This document shows, piece after piece, positions 23,963 through 34,042 of a DNA stretch of 64,000 nt. Origin of the DNA: Isoetes taiwanensis (Eukaryota > Streptophyta > Lycopodiopsida > Isoetales > Isoetaceae); NCBI GenBank assembly GCA_021234155.1, contig JAJEKV010000016.1:20895863-20959862 (forward strand), in the 5' to 3' direction. Position numbers and translations under genes: made by a program. The notes under the pieces were generated by a model that did not search any database, was not told where the DNA came from, and saw only the letters and a list, made by a program, of their open reading frames with translations. Every line of letters starts with the position of its first letter. Within the stretch, counting starts at the first letter, position 1.

Positions 23963-26900
23963 ATGGTTAACCGCTTCGTGAACAAACTTCCACCACCATT
24001 TGTTTCCCCAAGTACCTCTACTTCAGATGGAACACATGAAGCAGATGCTTCTTCAACTCCTACCTCGACAAGGTCTTTGTTGCTTCTCGAAGACACTCCA
24101 AGTCCAGTAACTAGTAGACTGCCACCACCTTTCCAACCCTCTCCAAGTCCAATAGGAAACCGGCTGCCACCTCCTTTACAGCCTCACCTGTTGCACGTAG
24201 CAATCTTCCACCACCTTTTGTACCATCCCCCGACACTACAAAGGCTCGACCTCAGCAAATTTTTCAGAACAGACTACCTCAGCCATTTGTAGTTTCTCCT
24301 TCTTCACTTACATAAATGAGGAATATAGCACGCTCCAAAGACTGCGAGATTCTCCATCGCTTCTCCCACCAAGACTTCACTACAAATGAAGACGACCCTG
24401 CAGCATCTACTCCTCTTCACACAAACGTAGTGACACATGGATTTGCAGAATTTCAGTCGGCTCTAAAAGACATGTTTGAACGAACTCCTTGTGAAGAAGC
24501 TGCAACAACATTTGCTGGCACAGTATATGGTGGCCCATCTCCTTCATTCAACATTGTACCTCCGCCTTATCCGGGTACAGCTTCACGTGGTTTGTTCTCC
24601 TCTACAAGCACACCACTGAGGGTAGAGGAGGTCACCCCTAGAGTAGAACTCTCTTCAGAAGATGAAGACACCAACGAGGTGCAACGAAATTACACATTCT
24701 CTAGCCAGTCCACCAAGAAATTCAAGGTGGATTATGGTTTGAGAGCATGCTCCTCTGTAAGAAGAGGAAACCTTATGGACAAGCACAAAATGAGAAGACT
24801 TTTAAGAACTAAATGCTGCTCATTGGGTTGCATCAACAAATTTAGTCTAAAGTACGAGCAATTAGAGACAACTACAGTTCAATGACATTGGCAGACCAGA
24901 ATGCCTACTTGGCTTATCATGTAAGACCAGACCGCAACACCTTCTTGCACTACATTAACCGTGAAGAAGTTTACCAGAAATGCTTTATGGTTGTCCACCG
25001 TTTAGGGTCCACCAGAATGTCTAGAGTACACAAAAGACTGGACAATAATCCAGCAATTGATAATCATCGTGGACCAAGAAGAGTGGTAACCATGCATGCC
25101 CTTGCTGCTGTGTCATGGATGGAAAACATGTGAGAAGCTTCCTAACAGCAACATGTATCATTTGACTGATAACATCATCAAAAAAGATGTTTTTAATGAG
25201 TACAAAGAGACATGCACTCAGTTTCAGCATATCTCTTACTCACACTTCACCAGACTGTGGAAAAGTGAATTCGGTCTTGTGAAAATTTCCATGAGACATA
25301 GAATGTCTGTTTGCTCAAGGTGTGCAGAATTAAAGAGTCAACAAAACTGCAAAGACAGAGGTCGAAAGCAGTAAGCTCATGCTCTCCAATCTCTCGCTTG
25401 TTTAAAGAAATGTTTTGACCTGATTTCTTCTACAGATATTGTGCAGCAGAACCTTGCCAGACATCGTGAACAACAAGCAGCAGAGAGAAGAAAGCTTGTC
25501 AAGCACCCCCCCCATTTCTTGAACATTCCTAAAGATGTGCCAGAGGAATGTTTTGTTAAGCTCCACCTTGTAGGAGCTATGGTCTTCAAAGGAAGTCTAA
25601 AGTGCAAAGTATTTTTGACGTATCCAAACTTGCATGGTGACCCGAACCTTACAATTACAATTCTTAACAAGGTCCTGTGTGAGCAAGAGCAATTACCACC
25701 AGTGCTTTACCTGCAACTTGACAATACTACAAGGGAGAACAAGAATCAAACACTCTTTGCTTACTGTGCCATGTTAGTGGAGCTAGGGATCTTTAGAAAA
25801 GTGAAGCTCGGTTTCTTACTTGTAGGCCACACTCATGATCAGATTGATCAAATGTTCAGCAGATTTTCTGTGCGCCTTAGAAGGAAGAAGGTTTTTTTTC
25901 TTCCTACTTTAGTTCGAATTATTGAAGATTCTTACACACCCACTCCAGTGATCGAGCTTCTTAAAGAGACTGCTGATTTCAGGGAGTTTGTTTTCTCTCA
26001 ACGTATTCAAACAGAGAACAAGCTGTGAACAAGTTGAATGATCTCACCTTTCAACATCACATCAAGTTCTGCTTGAAGGATGGACAAAGCTTCTTATAGG
26101 GGAAGAAGTACACCACAACTAAGGACTGGAGTCCACCAGAGGGATTACGCTTCCTTAAATATATTCCAGACACTTGCTTCATAGAACGTGCTGAGCAACT
26201 TCCTCTCAAAAATCCTAAGGAGTCCAAGCAGAAGAAAAGTACCCCAGTGTCATCCTTAAAAGCCATTGAAAATGGAATTTCCTCGGGCTTTAAGTACTTC
26301 TGAGAAGAAGATCGGATGTGGTGGAGTAATTTCTTTCTCGAACAGAAAATTGTTGTACAAAACATAGCTCTAAGGCAGTTGCAAGAACCATTTCAGTGGC
26401 CTAACACCTTCCATCAATCCCAGCACCAAGCAGGTCCAAGCAATGTTACATTAGCACCTGCGGTAGAAGAAGACGAGGATTGAGTCATGTACCTCGGACC
26501 AAGACGCAGGAATGAGCCTCAAGGTAATATCACAGAAATTGCCAAAGGTATGCTGATTGCTCTTCCAACTGAGGAGGATGACAATGGTCGACCTTTCTGG
26601 ATAGCAAAAGTACTTGATACAGTCAAGGAGGAAGACTTAGTCACTAAACTCAAGATTCATTGGCTTGCAACACGCTCAGAAAATGCTTTTGAAGGTAGAT
26701 ATGAGTTAGAAATGAGAAGCCAAGGAAAGGGGAGAAAGTCCCAGAAAGTGGGTTGTAGGGATGAGCTAAACCTTAATGACGTGCCTATATTGTGCTATGA
26801 TTTTAAATTGAAATCTGACAATCCTCTACGCCAGAGGACTATCAATTTACTTAAAAAGGCTTGTAATTACGAAGATGAGGATGAAGAAGGGAGTGGTGGT

Positions 26901-27056
26901 GGTAATGCTTCACCATCTATTGATAGTGATGAGGAAGATAACTCAAGCACTTCCTCGAGTGACAGTGAAAAAAGTGAAGGCGATGAGGAAGGCATAAATG
27001 AATATGATGACGTCCTGGATCCCTCCTTCATCACTCCTCACACTTTTGTACATAAC
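23963..27056 (+). pseudogene. DUF7869-type transposase-like protein (disrupted)
   Basis: Probable transposase of the surrounding element, by family and by content; no function is demonstrated. Order: five LPPPF-type Pro-rich repeats (23975-24290); an acidic linker; a CC-x3-GC zinc-ligand-like block (near 24820); DQNAYLAYHV; a C..-H..-like region ending CSRCAELK (25310); the DUF7869 core with YLQLDN, ENKNQ and VGHTHDQIDQMFSRFS (25700-25880); a domain with PFWIAKVLD and KIHWLATR (26600-26700) of the kind often found after DUF7869; and an acidic Ser/Glu tail. The Asp of LQLDN and the HTHDQID cluster are plausible metal ligands. A likely intron lies near 25373-25434 (acceptor TTCTACAG). Disruptions: frameshifts near 24190, 24868, 25130 and 26025, a TAA at 24313, and stops at 26097, 26301 and 26481, mostly explained by C-to-T changes. 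Confidence 0.75.
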
Positions 27057-27409
27057 TGAGTCTTAGAAAAAAACTGTAAATTTTGCATGTGAATATGAAA
27101 ATTTTATCTTCAAATTTTGAGAATACTACAGTTTCAGTTATAGACTTTACTTCAATTTTTTGTTAAGTATTTTATCCTCTGAAATTAGAGTTTCTCTCTT
27201 AAAACATACTTCAAGAGCATTCTATTTGCTAAGAAAAGTGTTACTTTAAAAAAGTCAATTCTTTTGTTGCACGAAAAAACTAGTCGTTTTGGGGGGGTCA
27301 AAATAGAATTTCATGCATCCTTTTTTTTTTCACCTCGTTTTACCCTCTTTTTGTAAAAAAACAAGGAATCTTTAAGGAATATTCCTTTTGCTCTTGTTTT
27401 GATGATTTG
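27057..27409. other. Right subterminal region of the transposon
   Basis: AT-rich, no coding frame. It holds a G run (27290-27297), a T run, a self-complementary AAGGAATATTCCTT (27374-27387) and the inner block AAGGAATCTTT (27363-27373) shared with the left end. Confidence 0.6.
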
Positions 27410-27433
27410 CTCCTGTTTAATACGCAATCTTGT
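27410..27433 (-). repeat. Right terminal inverted repeat
   Basis: Read inward on the minus strand: ACAAGATTGC then GTATTAAACAGGAG. It matches the left end at 21 of 24 positions. Confidence 0.88.
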
Positions 27434-27439
27434 TCACTA
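27434..27439. repeat. Target-site duplication, right copy (TCACTA)
   Basis: Identical to 19498-19503. The copia integrase reading resumes directly after it (LVHS-D in the minus frame). Confidence 0.9.
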
Positions 27440-28960
27440 TGTACCAAATCTAGAATGCCCTCAGTCCAGATACTGCTTTGTTGAGGAAAGGACTTCCTAT
27501 GTTGCTTGCCTAGCACACAAGCATCACAAAAATCCACTCGTGCATGAACATTGATGGCCAATCCCAACTAAGTGCTTGCGTTACATCTCCTTGATTGTAG
27601 CAAAATGAAGATGTCCAAGCCTTCGATGCCACAAGTCTAGGGCATTGTTCTGTTGCGTCCTAACTGTGAGCATCATCTCGGGACTAGAATTCTGGTGTTT
27701 GGAGACAATCTTTGCATCCAATCTATACAAAGATTCATATTGCTTGCCTGTTTCCATTATCTGCATGTCCGCTGCAAGAAATTGACAACCATAGCAATTA
27801 AACAGCAATTTGTAACCCGCATCGGCCATTGCTCCAACTGATAACAAGGTCTTCGTGATCCCTGGTACAAAGAACATCCTCCAAATCACACTTGTATTAC
27901 CTGTAGGGTTACATATCTGTATGTTGCCCATGCCCATAATATAATGGGGTGTATCATCTCCCAAGAGAACTCTCTTGTCCCCAAATAGAGGCTGCAAATC
28001 CTGAAAATGTTCAGCAACGTGTGTCATGTGTTGAGTTGCCCCCGAGTCAACCCAAAGAATCCCTTCCTCATCCTTTTGTACTTCATTTCCAGTTCCATAT
28101 TTTGCCATAAAGCCTTTTTCATCTTCTAAGTCTACTGCCAATGCATGCTTCTTGCCTTTTCCAGCATGCAATGGACATTCTCGCTGTAGATGCCCAGCCT
28201 TATTACATACGTAAGAAAGCCTCGGACATTTTTCAGTATTAGAAGATGATTTCTTAGAGAGTCTTCCACTTTGAGATGATCTTGCCTCCATGCTGCTACT
28301 GTCATGTCCTCGGCCATTGCCATATTCTGTCTTACTCTTTTTCGGTCCATTATACTCTTTCTTCGGCTTATAGACTTGAGACCATTGTTGAGCAAACATG
28401 GCCACGGAACTTGAATCACGCGCCTTCAGTCTCGTCTTTTCTACAAGCAATGAAGCAATGATCTGCTCCAATGAAAGTCCCTGGACAATTTGTAAGGTAG
28501 TCACCATGTGACTATAGGACGAAGGAAGACTTGTGAACATAACTGCTTTTACATCCTCCTCGCCCACTTTGGCATTAATTCTGGCTAATTGGTGCAGTAG
28601 AGATCATAATTTGTTAACATGCTCTGCTAAATCATCACCCTCATTCATGGATAAATCAAACTGTTGCTTTTTCAAGATCATTGCCGAGTGCTTCGTCTGG
28701 GCTGCAAAGATCTGCTCCAAAGTGTTCCACACTTCCTTCGTATCCTTTGATAAATCCACGTGATGAATATGAGCATCTCCTAAGCCAAGCACAATCAGGC
28801 TTTTCGATTCTTAGCATCCCACTTCGCAAGTTCTGCAGCATCTGAGGGCTTTTTCTCGGTGTCTTCGACTACTCCATAAAGATCTTTCTCGATAAGATGA
28901 AACTTCATCTTAACCTGCCATGTATGAAAATTTTTACCATTAAATTTTTAAATGACATAC
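27440..28960 (-). pseudogene. Copia gag, protease and gag-pre-integrase region
   Basis: From 28930 the minus strand gives the gag start (MKFHLIEKDLYGVV), a UBN2-type gag segment with VWNTLEQIF and KKQQFDLSM (28790-28610), and then a long frame 28567-27581. That frame contains a zinc knuckle near 28200 (VCNKAGHLQREC, with the first Cys replaced), the aspartic protease site WVDSGATQHMT near 28040, and the gag-pre-integrase block LWHRRLGHLH near 27620. The piece 27567-27440 holds the integrase zinc-binding Cys pair (CDACVLGKQHR) up to DLVHS, where the DNA transposon interrupts. One or more frameshifts separate the gag pieces. Confidence 0.88.
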
Positions 28961-28997
28961 TTGCCTCCAGAAATCCTCTCGATGCTCGCTTTCTTGT

Positions 28998-29033
28998 AAA
29001 AAAAAAAAAAAAAAAAATAATAATAATAATAAT
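28998..29033. repeat. Poly(A)/(TAA)n simple repeat
   Basis: About 20 A followed by five TAA units, inside the copia leader/gag start region. Confidence 0.9.
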
Positions 29034-29217
29034 TTCTTGGAGGAACCGGCACCGCTTTTTATAATCTCAATCGCTCAAAAATGCTTCTGCGGCGATTGCT
29101 ATTTCTTCTGATCTGCGTCCTTCTTCTCTGAGCCAATCTATGATTGATTCTTGATACCGCTCTTTGTACTCTTAAAGATTGGAGGAGAATTCGTTGCCGC
29201 TTAGAAGCCATCACCGT

Positions 29218-29229
29218 GCTCTGATACCA
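29218..29229 (-). other. Copia primer-binding site
   Basis: Minus strand TGGTATCAGAGC, initiator tRNA-Met type, followed by CACGGTGATGG, a common copia leader start with the first ATG. Confidence 0.85.
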
Positions 29230-29467
29230 TATCACAAAAGCAAGCAATTGAAGGAGAACAAAACTCAAAGGATGGATTATGCTGGTTGGAATAGCCCCAA
29301 CTGTGGCTTACAGATGCTATTTATAATGCGCAAAAGGGCACATCCCTTAAGGAGGATCGTGGCTCTTCATCTTGCCTCTTTTGGCTTTGTCCACGTCATT
29401 ATGTGACATGTATGCTGGAGAACGTGACTGCTGTGCTGAACTGCCACAGCCTGACGACTCTCCAACA
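29230..29467 (-). repeat. Copia 5' LTR
   Basis: About 238 bp on the minus strand from TGTTGGAGAGTC to just before the primer site. It carries TATAAATA at 29325-29318, the expected promoter position. The matching 3' LTR is not in the window. Confidence 0.65.
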
Positions 29468-29539
29468 TTGTTGAAGTATTCCTAAGTCCTCATTTCCATG
29501 CCTAGGGATTGTCCTTCTGGCAAACCAAAAGACATTGAA

Positions 29540-29790
29540 AACCTGGTGAAAAATATTCTTGTCTCTTGTTCCGCTCCCTCCAATCTTGTTTAAAAGAATT
29601 CAGCAAACCAGAGGAAAACAAGGGGTCACTCTAGAACTCGACAAATGAAGCGAAAAACTAAGATGCTGCTGCTTTTAAGTAATTCTGCCATGCAGCATCG
29701 TGCTGAGCCTAAGAGCTTGGAAAATATGTGAGCGCCGCTTGAAAAAAGAAAAGAAGAAAAACTAACAGAACTGCAGGGTTGGGAAGGAGG
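29540..29790. repeat. Dispersed repeat, copy A
   Basis: Shares a series of blocks with 61515-61860: AAAGAATTCAGCAAACCA, CTCGACAAATGAAGC, AAAACTAAG-TGCTGCTGCT, CCATGCAGCAT and GCGCCGC. The two copies differ by internal indels. No protein is recognisable. It lies just outside the copia 5' LTR, so it is the sequence into which the copia element inserted. Confidence 0.6.
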
Positions 29791-29839
29791 CTAGGAAATT
29801 TGATGCCAGCACTGTGGATTAGCAGCTAGAAAATGCAGA

Positions 29840-30195
29840 GACTTAAAAGGCTTTTGTAAATGACTCATCCTTTTTGATGTATAACAGTGATTCATCAAGG
29901 GTGCATGCACTCTGATACATCTTGGCTATGTTTCGTATTCTGGCAGTGCTCGAATGCTTGTTTAGGAGGTTCATAACACAACCATACGGGAAGCCAAGAA
30001 GGCTTAGCAGGAGATCCACAAACTCTTAACCTGCTTCTGCATACAAGATCCTTTCATCAGAATTTTTATAGATGCTCTCCTTAAATCTTCCAGAATCTTC
30101 TTCAATCTGGAAAGCGAATGCAATAAGATGCATGTAATGATACATGCTGGCATAGAAAGGATAGAAAACCTGAAAAGATCTTGCTCGGCCCTGAA
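29840..30195 (-). pseudogene. DUF674-like gene fragment
   Basis: The minus strand from about 30090 reads SDERILYAEAG, a stop, then EFVDLLLSLLGFPYGCVMNLL and a degraded tail to about 29850. The spacing of an AEAG-like strand followed by FVD-LLS-L-LPLG is the start of the plant DUF674 domain, whose function is unknown. The upstream stretch to 30195 begins after an acceptor-like CTTCAG. An in-frame TAA breaks it. It sits next to acetyl-CoA carboxylase exons to which it is not normally linked. Confidence 0.5.
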
Positions 30196-30284
30196 GTTGA
30201 AAAGCTACTGTTAAACCAACTAATGTAACAAGAAAGGTTAACATAAGAAAAGAAATATTGTAAGACACAGAAACTTCCACAAAA

Positions 30285-30745
30285 ACATACCAAATTGAGA
30301 ATCAAAAAATTCATGTATGCCTCCTCCAGACTATTGAAAACATCAAGATAAAGGAACGTGTAAGGTACATATTACTGCACTAAATGTAGGTTTCAACAGT
30401 CATCTAAACATTCATACCTTGACCGAAAAGTATGCCCATACATTTGGTTTGCTCCTAAAGTTGACTTCCAAAAAAGCATAATAACCTTAGTTGTATGAAG
30501 AATTCATGTTTCAGCAGATTTAAAGCATAACATCGACCTGGTACACTTCTATGTACTGGGCTTTTCTAAATTCACTATCATCTAGAAAAAGCATCTTTTA
30601 CAACTAAAGCATTAATACCTGAACTTTGCCAGTTGTTGGTTTAAAACCATCATCAGGATCTTCACTTGTTACACGCACTGCTACAACATGACCTTTCGGA
30701 TTGGTAGACTTGGCCTCGTCGAAATCAAATGGGGTTGCTTCTGCT
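30285..30745 (-). pseudogene. Homomeric acetyl-CoA carboxylase exon fragments
   Basis: Acetyl-CoA carboxylase makes malonyl-CoA for fatty-acid synthesis; the plant cytosolic enzyme is one long polypeptide. Three consecutive exon-like pieces match the end of its biotin-carboxylase part. 30745-30620 gives TPFDFDEAKS, KGHVVAVRVTSEDPDDGFKP and TTGKVQ. 30470-30420 gives SKPNVWAYFSVK, followed by donor GTATGA. 30330-30290 gives SGGGIHEFFDSQFG, followed by donor GTATGT. Order, phase and splice donors are kept, so the fragment came from genomic DNA, not cDNA. No other part of this ~2,250-residue protein is present. Confidence 0.75.
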
Positions 30746-31164
30746 GCTGTCTTATAGCACGCACTTTGGCTGCCTCCTCTTAAGCAAAACGGTGGTTCCC
30801 ATGGCTACAGTGGATGAAGGATGCAGCCGCGAAGAGAAGGAGAAGGAAGCCGACAGACGAAGGAGTGGGAAGGAAATTACTGGATTTTTAGAATTTCCAG
30901 AACCGTTGATGCCGAAAATAAAAGATCCGATGGACAGGAATTTTTTTTAGCTTACGTGGCACGACACGTGGCATATCTAGAATTGCAGGGAATCAGGCAG
31001 CTCGGGTTAGGCAACCCTGCTAAAAACCCAACCTTTAAAAAAAGATTGCAAATCGTCTATTGCAAACCTTATTGCAAAAGGCCTAAATTAACATTTAACG
31101 TCTCAAAGATGCCACCAAATATGCATATGGACGAGCAAGCATATATTGGATCATGTGTATGTGA
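30746..31164. other. Unassigned sequence
   Basis: No recognised gene. A plus-strand frame over 30821-31150 is open and Lys/Glu-rich at first but shows no domain. Confidence 0.4.
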
Positions 31165-31391
31165 TATATTGTATAGTGTATTGTTATAGATGGGAAATGT
31201 GAAGGCTAAATTTGCTTGAGACTATCCCGTTATATGAATATAGTATTTGCATATAGTCTTAACAACATGGCGTACTAATATATTGTATAGTGTATTGTTA
31301 TAGATGGGAAATATGAAGGCTAAATTTGCTTGAGATTATCCCGTTATATGAATATAGTATTTGTATATAGTCTTAACAACATGACGTACTA
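31165..31391. repeat. Two tandem copies of a 114-bp unit
   Basis: Unit 1 starts TATATTGTATAGTGTATTG at 31165, unit 2 starts with the same word at 31279. They differ at only a few positions, so the duplication is recent. Confidence 0.9.
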
Positions 31392-33133
31392 CCACATTCT
31401 ACACAAATAATAGATGACTTCGCGAAGGTTGAAGATATTTGTTGAAGTCCAAAGGTGAATTTTCAAATAATATCATTGATTAGAGTTCCTTTTTAATGCA
31501 TACTTTTTGTGTGGATATGAGTAAAAACAGCAAAACATAAATTTTATATAGTGCGTCCTCTTTCTTTTGCCCCAAGAATAATGATTTTTTATAATGATTA
31601 AGGCAGTTTGTTAAAAACTTATTTTACCATAGCTTTGGTTTACATAGGAAACGTTGGTCAGTTATGAAACATTCTTCGACAGCTCGAGCATGGTAAGTTG
31701 CATGTGGCAATGCCCTTAAAGTATGGCAAATATAGTCATAGAATTGGTCATACTAAAAATTTAATGTTGTAGAACATTCCCTGTGGACAATATTATTATT
31801 ATTATTTTTTTAAAGGAGACGGATTGTATTAAAATACCATAATGGAAACATGTATATTAGCAAAGGCGGGAACAAAAGGTGAGAGGATAATCACAGCCCA
31901 CTGAGTGAAACAACCCACCTATGCATAAGTAAGGACCTGCAGACAAACCTCAAAAATTACGTGGTAGGGGCAAGCATAAAGCAGTAATAAGACTTTGACA
32001 ATTCTATTTTTCGCATCCTCTAGGACATGAACAGCAGCAATATCCAGGCACTTAAAGATTTGAAATCTTCTTTGATTCCAAGCTGAACACAGTAACAAAT
32101 CCGAAGCCAAATGAAAGGCATGACTTTGCATTTTGGTCCAGGCCTGCATAAGCAGCAAAAGCACCTACTGTTTTGTGGTAGGTAGGTAGCTAGGTAGGTA
32201 GGTAGGTCAAGGGACAAACAAGGGACATAGTTGAGATGCAAAGGGTCATGTGAACAAACACGTCAAATCGGAGGCATCTGTGAAGAATTTGCTACTAAAG
32301 TATAGCCACCTTGGGGTGGAGCAAACTATCCCAAGCCCGACTTCACATATGCCGCCAGTTAGGAATAGGGATCTGAAGGTGCACATGTGCAGAAGGTATC
32401 AACATCTAGGAGCAACTTGTACAATATTTATGTATCAAACATTTACTCCAAGCCTCAAAATTGGGGAGAATTTCCCATAAAAGTTTACGATAAACACGAG
32501 GAAGTTACATGAAGAAAACAAGGTAAAATCCAGTAAATTAAAAGAAGATCCTCTTGATATAATTACAAAATTTGATAATTATAAATAAAGAATGGTGCCA
32601 ATCTGGACAAGAATTCCTTCGAAATTGGTCTCTCCTTAGGTAAAAATCTAGGTTGCACATCTGGTTTCCTTTATTCTAGTTTGGTGAGCTAGTATGCATC
32701 GATCGGGACCATCGGAATGTGCATTCTTGGGTTAAACGGAATAAATATATAACATGGATTTTCATTAAGCTCTTGCACAAACCTTGCACTAGTATCTTAG
32801 AACCTAAAGACAAATCCTAGGGCTCTTACATTGTGCAAATACGGTAAAATGTCACAAGGATTGGTTGGGTTTTGTATGAAAAAGTCCAACATGTTGACAT
32901 TAAACTGATCCCTATTCTTGTTACAGGGAATGTTCTGTGCTCTCTTTTTGCCACTTGCTGCAATGATGCCACGCGTCTATGCCCTTTTCCAAATCAAGGC
33001 TGACAACAAATATTCTTCAATTATTTCACTCTTGGCCCAGTTCCAAAATCAATTGCATATCTATAAAAAATTGTATGTATAGAATGAAGCCAGCTCCTAG
33101 GTTTCTTATGATCGATTCAAGCACTTGCTTTGG
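31392..33133. other. AT-rich spacer, nothing recognised
   Basis: No family-level coding signal on either strand. Contains a (TAGG)n simple repeat near 32176-32207. Confidence 0.5.
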
Positions 33134-34042
33134 TTAGCCTTCATATATTTTCCACTTTTGGGGGATGAACCTAACTGGGCTAAATTTTCCAGAATTACTT
33201 TGTTCAAGTTGCTTCACTTCTTTTGTCAGATATTCCATCGTCTTCTGCTGGCTTTGAGCTTGTACTACTTGGGAATTATTTGAATCCTTTGTTCTCTTTT
33301 GCTCCTGCAACAGGAAAAATGTAGGTGAGATGGAGTAAAAATGAAGGATGGAAAGATTATCAACTTACATCTCGGAAAGGAAATTGTTCTGCCTCAAGCA
33401 TATGAACAACATAACCCATCCTTGGTCTTTTGGATGCATCAGGATCAACACATCGTAGCGCTATGAGCAATGCCTCTTTTCAATTCCTTCAAAGAAGGTC
33501 TCTCTTCCAATCTAGGATCACATACATCTTCAGATCGTTTGTTTACCACCATTGTCTTCAACCAATCAACTAGATTGGACTAGATCATCATCAATTAAGA
33601 AACATATTGTTATAGTGAGATATGAAATTTTCTTAAAAGTTAATCTTACCTCTCCATTAGGCCTGCTATAGTCAACAGGATCCCTGCCTGTGATAGTTTC
33701 CAACATGAGTACTCCAAAACTATATATATCACTTCGCTCATTTAAAAGCCCTGTATTTGCATATTCAGGAGCAACATATCTGCAGTGACCATGTTTAAGG
33801 ATCACACTATGAAGATATTATAAGGGGTTGATTAGCAGATTACATAAATGAAATACGAGTTAGAATGTGTACCCAAATGTGCCCATGACACGTGTTGTTA
33901 TATGACTTTTCTCAGCTACTAGAAGCTTTGCCAGACCAAAATTTGAGACCTTGGCATTCCATTGGAATCTAGCAAAATATTACTTGCTTTTATATCTCGA
34001 TGCACTACTTTTGGTTCCAGTGATTCATGTAAGTAAGAAAGC
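33134..34042 (-). pseudogene. Receptor-like Ser/Thr kinase, 3' exons only, disrupted
   Basis: Four exons join with canonical splice sites: 34042-33873, 33779-33650, 33579-33369 and 33304-33134. They encode the kinase C-lobe of an At5g18500/At3g59110-type plant receptor kinase: SYLHESLEP and the catalytic loop [13 protein letters not shown], activation-loop remains with FGLAKLL, then [52 protein letters not shown], and a Gln-rich tail ending in TAA. Two one-base shifts (after GMP near 33960, and before [10 protein letters not shown] near 33480) break the frame. The Mg-binding DFG reads NFG. The N-lobe, transmembrane segment and ectodomain exons are not found up to 38,000. Best called a truncated pseudogene; a pseudokinase with assembly errors is the alternative. 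Confidence 0.8.

Larger units (their letters stand above)
19504..27433. mobile_element. 7.9-kb DNA transposon with ParB-methyltransferase and DUF7869 genes
   Basis: Bounded by imperfect ~24-bp terminal inverted repeats starting ACA[T/A]GATTGC and ending ATTAAACAGGAG (21 of 24 matches), with a second shared block AAAGATTCC-TT 45-70 bp inward at each end. It is flanked by a 6-bp duplication inside the copia integrase. It contains two divergent genes: a minus-strand ParB-like/DNA methyltransferase and a plus-strand DUF7869-type protein, likely the transposase. The intergenic space and introns are dense in a CCGG-centred palindrome. A 6-bp duplication is unusual: most cut-and-paste superfamilies leave 2, 3, 4, 8 or 9 bp. 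Polintons also leave 6 bp, but no polymerase, capsid or retroviral-type integrase gene is present. I cannot assign it to a named superfamily. Confidence 0.9.
18925..29467 (-). mobile_element. Ty1/copia retrotransposon, 5' part, split by a DNA transposon
   Basis: Minus-strand order is LTR (29467-29230), primer site, gag, protease, gag-pre-integrase domain, then integrase. The integrase is interrupted at 27440 and resumes at 19497, the gap being the DNA transposon 19504-27433 with its 6-bp target duplication. The reading ends at 18925, where another LTR element is inserted. Reverse transcriptase, RNase H and the 3' LTR are not found in the window. Several in-frame stops and frameshifts show the copia copy is dead. 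Confidence 0.88.

Noticed and set aside
19504-27433. Polinton/Maverick or integrated virus, because of the 6-bp duplication and a phage-like methylase
   Set aside because: No DNA polymerase B, packaging ATPase, capsid, protease or retroviral-type integrase is present, TIRs are only ~24 bp, and the size is 7.9 kb.
29059-29268. Arg-rich minus-strand frame at the copia primer site
   Set aside because: It spans the LTR end, primer site and leader; the real gag start is further downstream near 28930.
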